A stretch of 64,000 bases of DNA, from positions 734,797,714 through 734,861,713 of the forward strand of contig CM062812.1 of NCBI GenBank assembly GCA_031772625.1. The letters run 5' to 3'. Positions within the stretch are counted from its first letter, which is position 1; each line of letters opens with the position of its first letter. The notes under the pieces were generated by a model, which ran no database searches, was not told where the DNA came from, and saw only the letters and a program-made list of their open reading frames with translations. The position numbers and the translations under genes are program-made. The stretch comes from Pinus tabuliformis (taxonomy: Eukaryota > Streptophyta > Pinopsida > Pinales > Pinaceae). Shown one piece after another: positions 11,359-23,568 of the stretch.

Positions 11359-13137
11359 TGTTGGAAATAATGTTGAGGGGGGGGGGGGGGTGAATCAGTA
11401 TTATAAAACTAATAATTTTTCATTTCCACAATCAGATTCATATGCACTACTTTAGTTAAGGGAACTTGCGTATACACGCACCTGTGTTTAGGGCAACTAG
11501 AGTATATCCAACAAACTTATGATTCAGTTAATTCATCATATATTCATCTTTAATCAATGCATCAGAACCATATCAATAGTAACTTGGTGCAGTAAAAACA
11601 GAACAGATCATCACACATAAAACACACATGAACACCAAGATATAAGGTGGAAACCCAATGTGGGTGAAAACCACTTGTTGGAATCGTCTCTGTCTTCTTT
11701 TAATAATAAGAGAATTTTGTTTACAACTTTCGTACTTGTGCAGTCTTATACTAGTATGCAGGCTTCTACCTGCAGAAGGTGACAACCTTCTCTCATTCTC
11801 CAGCTTCTACTGGAAGGGAGCTACAACACCCTAGCTCTTGTACTAGCTAATATGTTTACTAATACATAGGTGTCAGCCTGCAGAAGGCTACAACCTTCTC
11901 TTTTCTTCCAGGGACCACGTTTCATAAATTTTCAGACTGCATCCATCAACAACATCGTTCAATCATCAAATATATCTACATCAACCAATCTCCTTTTGAA
12001 CCAACCACAACCAGATAAATCAATCACTCCATCACTCTGATCATTCATAATGTTGTCACTAGAATATAGTAACCCGAACCCAAGCAATAACCCAGAACAC
12101 TGCAATAGCAAACAGAAGCAACTAAAACATATTTTATAAGGTATATGCTACTTCCATGTGTCGAACCTGTGTGTATACGTTCTTTCCTCAAAGCAAACTA
12201 GCGTACAGATTTGCAAATCAAATTTATGATGTATACACTGTTTTGATATGTATAACCAGCGTGTATACGCTTCTTTTCTGAAGTGAACCTGCGTACAGAT
12301 CTGTAAAACATGATTTAAACATAACAACTATTCCAGACTTCAATCATACCTAGATAATCATTTTTATAGACTACAACATGTGCCAGTTATTCAGATACAT
12401 GATCAAACCACATAAAGATAATTCACTTCAAGCCTTAAGATCCTGATAGATCATTAGATCTTATCCTTCATCAAACACTAAGGTTCTTCCTTGGTTCAGA
12501 TCTAGCACGACACCATAAGCCAATAACCTGTATATTAGATCTCACACTATATCAGATATTCGATACTTGCACACCTTGGCCTAATGATCTTCTCCTACTT
12601 TTATAGTTTTAGGCATTTCTCAATACCATGGACCAAAACCACATAGGGCCAATACCTTGGACCAAATACCTGGGTTCAATACCTCGGACCCGATACCTTG
12701 GACCAATACCATGGATCAAAATAGAATGGACCAAATACTTCGCACCCAACATTTAGTTTTCCAAGGTATACATGCTTTCCCTTTTGTGAAAGTGCGTGTG
12801 TATGTATACGCGACTTGTATACAGTGAACTCACGTGTATACGCGGTTTGGTCAATGGTGAACATGTGGATACCTCTATTTCTTCATTCTATGTAGTTTGA
12901 TCTATAACTCTGTGTTGTTAACCTATAGTACTGTGATCTGTGATTTGAGTGAGTTTCTTTCTGAACTGATTCCTTGAAGCTGACCTACATTTCATCACAC
13001 TTGTAAACAATCCTGTCATGTGTTCTGTCACATCTAATATCTCTTTTGTAGATTCATCTAGTTACCATATACAAGAGAGTTGTTCTGCTACAAGTGGGTT
13101 TCCATCAAGTACAACACATATATCATAATACCAGCAG
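11359..13137 (-). repeat. Sirevirus 5' LTR
   Basis: Direct copy of 3711-5467, next to the primer-binding site. It begins (plus strand) TGTTGGAAATAA and ends near ATACCAGCA; the right edge is uncertain by about 7 bases because it blends into E1 sequence. It carries the same TATA box and eight GTATAC palindromes. A G-run at 11377-11390 is twice as long as in the other LTR. Confidence 0.87.
12598..12606 (-). promoter_or_regulatory. TATA box of the Sirevirus 5' LTR
   Basis: Minus-strand CTATAAAAG, identical to the box in the 3' LTR. In the 5' LTR this would have driven the genomic RNA of the element. Confidence 0.65.
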
Positions 13138-13763
13138 CTCTACCTCTATTCAAGTTACTAGCAAAAGATATCGAATTCCAATGGAAAAATCATTGTCAAA
13201 ATGCATTTCAATTATTGAAAGAAAAACTATCAGTTGCTGCCATTATTCAAGGACCAAATTGGTCTTTTCCATTTCATATATACACTAATGCAGCCATACG
13301 TTCATCACTTGGACAGAAAGAAAACCAGTTCAATTATGCTATAAGTAAAAACTTAACACCAGCAGAACTCAACTACACAGTCACAAAAAAAGAGATGTTA
13401 GCTATAGTACATGCAATAAACAAATTCAAGTATTAAATAATAGGCTATGAAGTATTCATTAACACATACCATTCAGCCATCGAATACTTAATGAATAAAG
13501 CAATCACAAATGGCAGAATTATAAGATGGCTCTTGTTAATGCAGGAATTTAACATTACAATTCAAGATCGACCAGGTAAAGACAATCAAGTAGCTAATTT
13601 CCTTTCAAGGCTTCATACACCTGGTGATTTGAATCCTATTTCAAATAATTTCCCAGATGAACATCTGTTTGTAATAACTGTCAAAACACCATGGTTTGCA
13701 GATATAGCAAACTATTTATGCTCTGGAAAATTACCATCCCAGTTCACAATGAAACAAAAATGA
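13138..13763 (+). pseudogene. E1 RT C-terminal part and RNase H (broken)
   Basis: Coding resemblance to E1 resumes directly after the Sirevirus LTR with the PLFKLLAKD motif that normally follows FSKIAA in gypsy RT. The RNase H region follows (SKNLTPAELNYTVTKKEMLA, then AINKFKY), then ITNGRIIRWLLLMQEF and the DNQVANFLSRL end motif. It is the downstream half of the domain begun at 2840. Confidence 0.82.
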
Positions 13764-13859
13764 AAGACAATTAGAGGAAGTTCTAGATATAGCTGGGTCA
13801 ATGCTAATCTCTTTTATATTAGCTTTGATCTGATAATAAGAAAATGTGTTAGAGAAGAT

Positions 13860-14940
13860 GAAATATTAGAAATTTTGAAAGCATGTCATGACAATCCCTG
13901 TGGTGGCCATTTTGCAGTCAGGTGAACAACTTACAAGGTGCTGAAACTTGGCTACTACTGGCCAACAATCTTTAAGGATTCCAAAGATTGTGCCAAAAGG
14001 TGTGACAATTTCTAAAGAGTAGGAAGGCCAATAACATCAGACAAAATTCCACTTAAGCCACAAGTGCTCATAGAGCCATTTGAGCAATGGACTCTAGACT
14101 TTTTGGGACCAATAAATCCACCTTCAAATGGAAAGAGGTACATCTTGGTATGTACTGACTATGTTACTAAGTGGGTTGAGGCAAAGGCAGTAGCAAGAGC
14201 AACAGAAGACACAATAGTCACATTCCTCTTTGAGGAAATCTTTGTCAGATTTGGAGTACTGAGATAGATAGTAACTGACCAAGGCACATAGTTCACTTCC
14301 AAACTTGTTCATGATCTTACAGAGAAGTACAAGATCAAACATATAAAATCAACTCCATATCATCCTCAAGCAAATGGACAAGTAGAGTCAGAAAACAAAT
14401 TCTTGGAGAGTATCATGACGAAGACTGTACAAATGAATGAAAAGGACTGGTCAGAGAAATTGAGAGATTCACTATGGGCATACACAATAACATGGAAGAA
14501 CACAACTAGGTTCAGTCCATATCAGTTAGTATATGGAAATGAAGTCCTGTTACCCATAGAATTTCAAATACACACATTCAAGTTAGCAACAAAGTTCTGA
14601 ATGGAATTATCTAAAGCACAACAACAGTGACTAATGGAATTAAATCAACTAGATGAAATAAGATAACAATCAGTGGAGCACATAACTCTTGTGTAACAAC
14701 AAAGGATAAAATGGCATGATCAATTCATCAAGAACAAAACATTCAATAAAGGAGACTGGGCATTATTATTGGACTCCAAATTTAAAGATTTCAAGGAAAA
14801 GTTTACAACTCATTGGCTGGGGCCATACGAGATAGAAGAGATCTTTGATAATGGAGCAGTCAAAATAAAAACAGTTGATCAAGAATCTATTTCATTTGTA
14901 GTTAACTGACATAGGCTTAAAGTATACAATAAGCCTATCA
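13860..14940 (+). pseudogene. E1 integrase (broken)
   Basis: A zinc-binding HHCC-type start is visible near 13880-14015 (CHDNPCGGHFA and later CAKRC patterns). The catalytic core follows with WTLDFLGPI, the VCTDYVTKWVEAKAV block and the PYHPQANGQVE motif near 14360. The C-terminal region has the typical WLGPYEI motif near 14815. No chromodomain follows. Fossil. Confidence 0.82.
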
Positions 14941-17784
14941 ATAAAGAAGAATTTGTGAAACAAATATCAATAGATACTAATTTGGAAATAATGGAACAAC
15001 ATAGCAATATGCCTTCCATTATTCCAGAAGAATAAAAAAAGAAAAAGAAAAAAAAGCAATAATTAAAAAAATAAATTAAGTTTGCTTGTGAAAACCCAGG
15101 CAACTAGCACAAAGCAAACTTGAATTCATAGAGGAAAACCAACTATTTTGGTCTGAATGAATTCTCTATCTTGTTTTACTCTAATGTCAGTTTGATTTTG
15201 CAGAATTAACCCTCCAAAACAATACAAGACTTGAGGACAAGTCTTCACATAAGCAAGCGGGCAGTTGCAAAAAGAACTAAATTTGAGCAGCTGAAATTTT
15301 GAGCAGATGAATTGAAGAAAGAACTTGAATTGAATGTTAGAAGGGACCTAAAACATCATTGGAAACATTGTGCAGAAGGGACCTGAAATGTCAAAAGAAA
15401 CATGTATTATATGACAAATGTTGCATACAAAAACACATGTCAGAAGGGACCTGAACAACATTAACATTCGATGATGCTGAATCAATGATGGATGAAAAAA
15501 CATGAAGCATGAATAAGTCTACATTGAAATCTATCCTTGAAGATCCATCAAAGACATTAGAACTTATTATTTGATGAAAATACATCATCAAATACTTTAC
15601 GGGAGTAAAGTACAGTGAGTAAAATGTTTTTTGTTCTTGAAATTTCAAAATTTTTAAATTTTTTTTCTAGAGATTGTTAAGATTAATTTAATACCTGACA
15701 TGCATATTTTACCTACACTTCATTACCTTCATTATTCTACTACAATTATCCTATTCATCATATTCATTTCCATATCCATTATCCTACCCATTTAATTCCA
15801 TATACCATATTTCATTTCATACTCCAAGTAACACATATTCATTTCATATTCCATATACACATCATATTAACCCTAGGTATCTTCTTAAAAGAAAATGGAT
15901 TAGAAATAGAGGGTCCAATAGTCAAAACCTATACTTGCAAACCATACCAAAAGTTAGTATCATAAATTTAATTTTAAATATGACCTTCACATGGTCATTT
16001 TAAAATTAAATTACAAATATTGAAGAGCACATGTTATGAAATGATATAAGTCAAAAGAAATCGAAATAATTCATTTGCATTTCTATAAGGCATAATCAAA
16101 GCGCATTAAATGAACATGATACAATAGAGTGTAAGGTTATCATAACACAATGAAACAAATAATGCGATGCCATGCACATAATGCAACAAAACAAACATTA
16201 TGGAGTTGTATTATGATATGTTTCGGTGGCATAATACGTTGGGAATGGATATGAAGTGGAGGTATGATGAAGTTCAATGGGCATGAGGCCATGCAATGGA
16301 GCTATAATGAATTTCAAAGGGCATGATGATCCAACCATAATACACTGTGAATAGGTACAAGATGGAGTAATAATATGAGCCAGTGGACTTGCAAATGTAT
16401 GGCAGTATGAGTATACGGTGATATAAGTAAACAACAGTCAAAGGTTATGGTAATGAGTAAAGAAAAAACGTGGAAGTATACACCATGGGTAAGTAGGATA
16501 GCCATGAAGGGATCAAAGTCAGAGGTTGAAGCATGCGGGAATGGTCAAGCTAATTTGAAAACACAGCAATACAACATTTCAACCAAAACAACACTGTGAG
16601 CCTCCACATTCAACCAAACTCATACTATGCACCTCTGCCATTTTTACACATAGACCTCTGTAAAACCGCTTTCTCTCCACCATCATAGCCATTTGCAGGC
16701 TTAGGGAGGATGTTGAATGTCGTGTAAGCTATTGGCATGCATTCGAATGTCCAGTGAAGAATGGTTTGACAAAGAAAATGTAGAAATGAAGGAAATCAAA
16801 CCGAGAGAAGGGAAGCAAGAAATATAGCAATGGGGAATTAGAGAGATAAGAAGAATAAGTGGAGTTGATTGAGGGATAAGCCGAGAGATCTGGTAGTTAT
16901 GTAAGAGAAAGTGGAATTGACTGAGAAAGATCTCATGAGTAAGAAGGTAAGAGAAAAACCCAATTTGTTTTAATAAATGCAACGAATGTTTTGATGAGTA
17001 AATCTTGGGATTTTTAATGAAACACCAGTTTAACTCCAAGTTATAAGAAAATTCTTCTAGCATTGTTTACAATTGGTCATTTCCATCATTCATTTAGACT
17101 CTGCCACCAATAAAGACATAAGCTTTTGAGTGGAGTTTAACAGTAGAAAACATTATGAAACATAGGGAGATAAAGCCATGACTCAGAGGGAATCACGGCA
17201 TTTCACCACAAGAAGGTAAGTGAATTCAAATCTTCTATGTTTAATCATCCAATCACCGAGTTAGTCAATGAAAAAGAGTGTTGAATAAACAGTGAACTAG
17301 TTTTTGTTTGATTGCACAAATAGTAAGCTTGAAAACTACTTCAGTTTGACATATAAATGAATTTGTTAACCATAGGAAAGAGTTATAAATGAAAATCGAA
17401 AGGAGGAACTATTGCATGATTTTTTTATTTTATAAAAGGAATTTGAAAATCAAAAAAGAGTTTCTCTTTTTGATTTCTTTTCCTATAAACAGTGAATATA
17501 ATGGATGATATGCATAAGAAGATCATTTCATTTACATTGACAGCGCAGAGTTTTTGATGAAATGGAATAGAACAGTCAATGGTTTTTGTATCAGAGAATA
17601 AGAAGGATGTTTGTTTTTTTTGTTTCATCTATAAAGAGAAATGTTTTGAAAATAATTGTGACTTATTGTTGCAGCAAAACAAAGATTAAAAAAGCTTGAA
17701 TTCATTGTTTCTAAGGAGTATTAGGAAGAAGGTAAGCTCTACTAATACAATGTATAATTGAATCGAGAAGATTTGTATGCATGA
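14941..17784 (+). other. E1 region between pol and the third ORF, no gene recognised
   Basis: No convincing coding region over 2.8 kb. The start has the gaggacaagtc motif common just after gypsy pol. It then holds three copies of AGAAGGGACCT (15339, 15374, 15442), a C/A/T-rich stretch built on CATATTCATTTC-like words (15700-15880), and good plant splice signals: AAGGTAAGTG at 17213-17222, TTATTGTTGCAG at 17663-17674 and AAGGTAAGC at 17729-17737. The signals could serve a spliced RNA for the downstream ORF; this is inference. Confidence 0.45.
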
Positions 17785-19270
17785 ATGATTTTTATTTTCA
17801 TTTTTAAAATGAGATTGATGATAGTAGAGGGATATATCAATTGGTTTTCAGAAAGAATGACTACAAGAATAGAACCAAAATTTCAGATTGAGCAGTGGAA
17901 GAAAGAAACAGTGGAAAAGATATATCAATGTGGGCTTATAGGTTTTCTTGAGAGGTTTAATGGGCACAATGAAAGTATAACCAAGGCATTTGTAAACAAC
18001 TATGCCCAAGACCAAAGTATGGCAGGAAACTTAATCATTCCATTGACTCCAGAATACGTCTCTCAAGCATTAGATCTACCATTGACAGGAGAAAACTATC
18101 ATAAAGGTCTACACTTCAAATAGAAAGCATGGAATTTCTTCTTAGAGAAGAACCGGAAAGGAGCCTTTTATAGAACTAAAGGCATTCCTAGGGAATGGTT
18201 CAACGAACCTTGGGGAGAGTTAGTTTTGATCAGTCAAAAAAATTTCCCATGTGATAGAGGCGATAATGTGGCACATCTTTACCATGTTAGACTGCTCCAA
18301 CACATCAAAGGAGAAGAAAAAATTAAATTTCCATATTTCTTCTCCTGGAATATGATCAAAATGATAGAGTCGGTGAAAAATGAATTGAAACCAAAATAAG
18401 CTCAAGTTTATCATCAAGAAATTCTAAAAATTCTTGTAGAACATCAAGTGAGAACTTAGGGTATAATCTGGAAAGAGTTTTTAATCCAAATCAGCATGAA
18501 TAACATGACATAGAAGAGAAGTACAAAACAGATCAAGAAACCAGAGGCATAACGAATTCACCACTCTACAGAAGAACTAGATCTAAGAAGCAACACAACA
18601 ATGTCATGATTGAGAAGGAAGCATCCTTCATATCCACTTCTAGGAGACATAGGAGAAAAAGCCCAATATAAACAAGTAGCGAAGACCCTGAAGTATAGAT
18701 CATAGAGACACTTTCTACAAAGAAACAAGTAGAAGACATAATTGAAAGATTGGAGAAAGAAGCATTAGAAAATGACTCATACTTTGATAATGTAAAGGCC
18801 ACATCATTTTCCAAGGATACACAGGAATTAGAAAAATAGTTTCACTTGAGCAAGATAAAGGAACTAACAGATCAGTTAGAGATAAACAGGATCTTAGAGA
18901 AGCACTTGAGGAAAGAAAATAAAGCATAAAAGAAAAATAAATCAAAGTTAGTCAAGGAGGATAAAAAACAAAATGAGGAGGTAGGAAAACTAAAAAGAAA
19001 GAATGATCTACTTTGCGAACAGGCTTTCAAGTGGCTCAAAGATAAAAACATGTGGGAAAACAAGTATGAGAAACAGAAGGTCAAAGCTACTATTTACAAG
19101 GAAGAACAATATATTGGGATAGATTGTCTTCTAAAGGAAGCACAGCAGGAAGCATCAAGGTCAGGCAGAGAGTTTACAATAGAGGTCAGAAGATCCAAGA
19201 AGAGGAAACAAGAACGAGCACATGCTTGTGAATCGGCAAGGGGGAGAAGTTGGCCCTCGTTTTGGGTCTA
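17785..19270 (+). pseudogene. E1 third ORF of unknown function (broken)
   Basis: The frame opens near 17785 with an aromatic and charged N-terminal region (LERFNGHNESITKAFVNNYA, then LTPEYVSQALDLPLTGE). It continues with recognisable but broken coding to 18400, and then into a long E/K/R-rich, probably coiled-coil stretch (18560-19230). It lies between integrase and the probable LTR. ORFs at this place are known in Athila/Tat-type elements, but I do not recognise a characterised domain here. Broken. Confidence 0.5.
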
Positions 19271-20580
19271 ATTTTGCTTAAGGAAACATACTTAATTTCT
19301 ATATTTTCCATCCATTTTCCATCACATACACCTCATTTTGATGTATTTATGCATATTCACTTATATAAATTTAATTTTGCAATTTTTAGATGTTTTTGTG
19401 AAAATTGAATTTCAAGTGCATTTTTGGACAGAATCATAAATTCTCGTAATGGATACATGGATGTCATATTTGTAGGACACTTGGGAATGGGATGGATACA
19501 TTTATAGAAATCTTGGGAACTGGAATTGAACTAACTCTTATTGGTTCAGTCAAAACAAGCTTAAACATTCCCAGTAAAGGATGGTCAAATAGGACCAGTC
19601 ATTCAAGAAATCCTTAGGAAATACGGTAGTTTTGTGATTTCATGGGATTTTCCATATTTTTAGTGATATGATGGATGAGTTTGGCTTGGATAGGTGGGAT
19701 ATGGATAGATATAGTTTTTATAGATATTTTAGATCAGTTTGTTTCATATTCTTCTATTTAAGCCAAAACATTGAAGGCTTATGGTATGTAGAATTTGTAT
19801 AATTTTATATTGAGACATCTGAATACTTTGAGTTAATTTGAGGAACCTGTTCTACCTTAATTTTGCTATTCAATGGTGTGGATGATTGATTGAATTTTTA
19901 GTAGTGAATAATATCTTCAAGTGTGCAAGGCAAGGGTGGATGGCCCCCACTCCACGCTAAGTACACTTCATGGTTAATCTAGCTTGATTTTAATAAACTA
20001 GTTTGCTTCACATTTGTTTAGTTGTTTTTCTTCAGATTTGTTTACTTGATTTGATTTATGACGATTTATGTTTCCTGATGAATCTTGGTTTATTTATCAT
20101 CTTTATATGAAGGGACAACCCAATGTTCAACTTTAACCCTCCTTCTTTTGGATTAATGAATAAGAACTAAAATTCATCTTTCTTACTCCCAAGTAATTTT
20201 AAGAATTTCTAGTTTTCTAACAATGGTATTATGATGAATGAATTTGCGATGAGAAACAGAAAGGACCTCCTAAGTTAGGATCCTCTTTCATTATTTATTT
20301 ATGCATCTTAAATCTATTCTCAATTAGTGTGGTTTTGATTTCTATTTCATGAAGTAATATTTTGGAAGAAGGACACAATTGGCTCTCCTAAGTTAGGAGT
20401 CACTTCATCTCACAGAGATTGCATAAGTGAACTAGAAATTACATAATTAGATTTATATTTATAATATGTATTTCCTGAATTATTCATATTTTATCTTCTA
20501 ACCTTGACTACGTCTGATATCCATACATTTTGAACATGCCTCCAAGTTCTACAAGCCTAGATTGATAATGAAATACTTGT
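19250..20580 (+). repeat. Probable 3' LTR of E1
   Basis: The third ORF ends at a purine-rich AGGGGGAGAAG (19238-19249), a good polypurine tract, so the LTR should start with TTGGCCCTCG at about 19250. A CTATTTAAG TATA-like box lies at 19754-19762. The right edge is unclear; by 20630 another ORF remnant begins. The partner LTR is outside the window, so this rests on position only. Confidence 0.45.
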
Positions 20581-20629
20581 GTTAATTTACTCCATAAATT
20601 AGCCCAACACCCGTAGAAGCAGCAAGTTT

Positions 20630-22730
20630 TAAATCTGTAGCCCATGAAATAGTATCAAACAAGGAAGCTACACCTTTGGTACCTACAGCATCGTGATTGC
20701 ATAGGCCTAAGCCATCTACTGCTAAGGTGAAATAGAAGAAACCATAGTCTGTTCTAGTGAGGTAGTTGTCAAGGAAGAACCCTACTAAGATCCGACAAAA
20801 AGGGAAAATGGACAAGTCCAAATAGCCGCATGAACCCCTGCATCCTGATGAAGAAGAGCTTCGTGAAGGTGTTGAAGAGTTGGATGCTGAAGAGGGTGAG
20901 CCCATAGCCAAGCTCCCGAAGTATATCCCTTCGTGGAAAGGAAAAATAAAGGTACAAAAAGACCCAGATATCGTAAAGTTCATGATTTCTACTCAATTGT
21001 TTCTGGAAAAGGTGTTATTTAAAGGCATGCTCTTAGGACACATTCCTATCTAAAGATGGAAGACTGGGATCTAGCTGACCATGAAAAAATCAAGTAGTTG
21101 GTGACAAACAAGTATTTGACGAAGATCTATTATGAGGAGACCAGAGTCACACGACTGGAGCCTACGAAGTGTGTCGTGGGGGTTGAAAAGGTTGGGTTGT
21201 TGAATATGCTATGGGTGCCACATTTCAGCAGAATCATCATCAACATGGTGTGTGTGTGCAAATTACTCGCTTTGTTACATGATGGGTGTCTCTGGTTGGG
21301 AGAACCCATCCCCATTACAGATATGTTAATCCATTGTATCACAAGGTTTCCCGACAAAGGGTTGGATCCACCCAAGGAATTTGGAGGAAAAACAAAGGAA
21401 AAAAACTCACGAACATGATGAAATGCAAGCTTGGCTCAATAAACAAGTCATGCGGATACTCCATTTGCTCAATCATATAAAAGTCGGTATAGTTTGCCAC
21501 GCAATTTTTGGCCTAAAAGGTTGTCAGAAAATGTGGTACGGACAAGGTTCCGATGCCAGTTATTTCGCTTTCTTCCCAATGTGCGAAGGGGGTATAGTAC
21601 AACTCAACACAATATCTATGTAAGGAGATTTTGTTAAATTGTCATGAAGCAAAATATGATGGCAAGGCATTCCATTATGCATGGTTTTTGTTGTTGATTG
21701 TCCTCGTCGTTGGAGGCTGCTAGAAGAGAGTCAGTTCCCTCTATAGGATGTCAACTTACGAGAGGCCACAAAGTTCACTTCGCTATTAGTGACAAAGGAA
21801 CCTGAGAGGGTCATGGGGACGAAGATGTTCTAGGTGCTAGTAGAGATGGAGTTCTGCACTGTGATCATCCAGAGGTCGAGGCTATCCCCGCCCCTATTTG
21901 AGTAGTTGGAGGCCTATGTAGAGTTCAAGGAGGATTTTCCCAAGGTTTCTATCCACGCGTGATGAGATTTGAAAAAGATATGGTAGAAGTTTCCGTACCT
22001 AGTCACCAAGGCTGATCATGGTATGGAAATGGTTAGGGGAGTGGATACACCCCATAGATATCAGCGTAGGCACAAGTAAGGGTGAAGAGAGTTCCTTCGT
22101 GCAGATGATAGCAACGTAGAAACAAGAGGAAGTTGAGCAAGATGCATCTCGAGAGAAAGCTACACAGCAAAAGAAGGAAGCTTTTGCCAAGGTAGCTGCT
22201 GCTAATGCAGTTGCTGACAAGGAGTGCGTCGTGAAAGAAACCACAGTGGATGTTGAGGAGGCTGCTTCTTAGCATAATGTAGACAAGAAAGGTTCTAAAG
22301 AGGAAGAAGGAAGGGGTGAGGAGTAGAGAACTCCCTTCATAATAATAAAGCATGATAAGGAGACAACCTCTAGACCAAGGAAGTAGTAGAAGTTGGACAA
22401 GAATGCCCATGTAGATCCAATGGTCCTCACTAAGGGGGATTTGCATGAAATTGGAGAAAATGTCCATGACACAATGACCAAACTATGGATGCAGTTTGAG
22501 AAGAAATACCAGCAGGCACTAGGAAATGTACAAAAGGATCTGCACGAGTTGCAGATTCAAAAGAGACGACTTCAAGCGAGCCTGGGATAGGAAATCATTA
22601 TTCAAGCGAGCCCATAGTAAGCGAATGCAACTGTGCTGGAGACATGTTAGCGCTCGAATCTACCTCAGGCTGAAGAAGGCAAAACTTGAGGCAACATCAA
22701 ACCAAGCTCAGCCTTGTAGCTAGTGCTACG
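20630..22730 (+). pseudogene. Retroelement third-ORF remnant, different from E1 (E2)
   Basis: A decayed plus-strand reading region. Recognisable pieces are an acidic block (HPDEEELREGVEELDAEEG, 20840-20900), a conserved core (VEKVGLLNMLWVPHFSR, then HDGCLWLGEPIPITDMLIH, 21180-21335), a Q-A-W-L-N-K-Q block (21420-21620) and an A/K/E-rich coiled-coil tail (22050-22720). I do not recognise a named domain. Composition and position suggest the extra ORF of long plant gypsy elements. It has many interruptions and no pol next to it. Confidence 0.45.
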
Positions 22731-23568
22731 AGGACAGGAGAGGGCTCTCTCCAGTCAATCTCGATAAAATGAGCAATAGGGTGCGAGATGACTTAAAATG
22801 GGAATTGATTTTAGGCTAGTAAATGGATAGAAAAGGGGTAATTTGATAAATGACTGGGTTTTTTGGGCAGCGTGGGATTGAGAATAGCATGAGTAGGGAA
22901 ATTAAATCTGAGACATAGATTATCTCAGGAGGCAAGACAGGCAATAAATTTATCATTCAATTTTGACATTATATGGAATGAAAAGAATGCTGAGAGGTTG
23001 ACAAGGGAAATAGATGAATCCTTATCAAAACAGAAGAAAACACAAAACATGAATACCTTCCCAAGGCAGAGCAGCAAACTGGATTCTTCCTTTCTCACTT
23101 AAAAGTATTCATTTATAAATGATTATGAAATGAAATGGAAACATAACAAGCTACATATGAAACAAAGGAAAAAACAAATACTGAATTCACACCACAAGAA
23201 TCTCAGGAGTCAGAGCTGTATCTTTTCATTAAATCCCTGTCAAAAAACTGTACAGTGAATTTTTCCTTCACAACTCTCCCACTGTTTGCCAGAACTCAGA
23301 ACCCTCTTCAAAAATTTTCTATACAATAAATAGACTCACTCTATCAAAAAATGAATCGATTCAGAATATGGGATGATTTAATCATTACTAACTGAAGATG
23401 AAAAGCCATCCATCGCTAAAGGAGCAGCGTTACATTTTGCTCGGATCTGAAAAAGTGACATTTGTAGGTGTGAATCCCTTGAAATTGTAACTGAAGTCAG
23501 AAATAGACCATCGTTTCCTATTTTTCGGCTGCCGCAGGTATTCTTCATTTAATTGGGCTTTTGACCTT
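22731..23568. other. No gene seen
   Basis: About 840 bases without coding signal or recognised repeat. AT-rich single-copy-like sequence between a retroelement ORF relic and the CRK pseudogene; it could include 3' untranslated sequence of the latter. Confidence 0.4.

Larger units (their letters stand above)
3711..13137 (-). mobile_element. Sirevirus (Ty1/copia, SIRE/Maximus lineage), complete structure but broken
   Basis: A complete minus-strand copia element of about 9.4 kb inserted into the RT/RNase H region of E1. Both 1.75 kb LTRs are present. The primer-binding site resembles the 3' end of initiator tRNA-Met, and the coding order gag - protease - integrase - RT - RNase H is that of copia. 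Assignment to Sireviruses rests on RT/RNase H similarity, several zinc knuckles in gag, multiple polypurine tracts before the 3' LTR and repeated palindromes in the LTRs; the last two are reported features of that genus. All domains are interrupted (more than ten breaks overall). LTR copies differ by roughly 8-10% in two samples compared by eye, so the insertion is old. A clean target duplication is not visible. Confidence 0.85.
1..20580 (+). mobile_element. Ty3/gypsy retrotransposon E1 (non-chromovirus, OTA-like), split by a nested Sirevirus
   Basis: An old plus-strand Ty3/gypsy element whose 5' end lies before the window. Domains run in the usual gypsy order: gag (to about 1080), protease-like region (2220-2504), reverse transcriptase (2840-3710), then after the 9.4 kb Sirevirus insertion RNase H (13138-13763) and integrase (13860-14940). 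A third ORF follows at 17785-19270 and a probable 3' LTR from about 19250. The RT and RNase H motifs, and the long region plus ORF after pol, fit the Athila/Tat side of the family rather than a chromovirus; no chromodomain is seen. The element is broken, with many interruptions in every coding part. The exact lineage and the right boundary are inference. Confidence 0.75.

Noticed and set aside
3711-13137. A 5-base target duplication for the Sirevirus
   Set aside because: Flanks (TAAAA and GCTCT) do not match, and the right LTR end blends into E1 sequence; the borders are too decayed to claim one.
16198-17063. Minus-strand frames of 63-120 codons in E1 after pol
   Set aside because: No domain, low-complexity composition and no support from position or codon use.
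20582-20983. 133-codon minus-strand frame with a serine-rich part
   Set aside because: It is antisense to the acidic block of the E2 ORF remnant; the serine run is the mirror of GAA/GAG codons.
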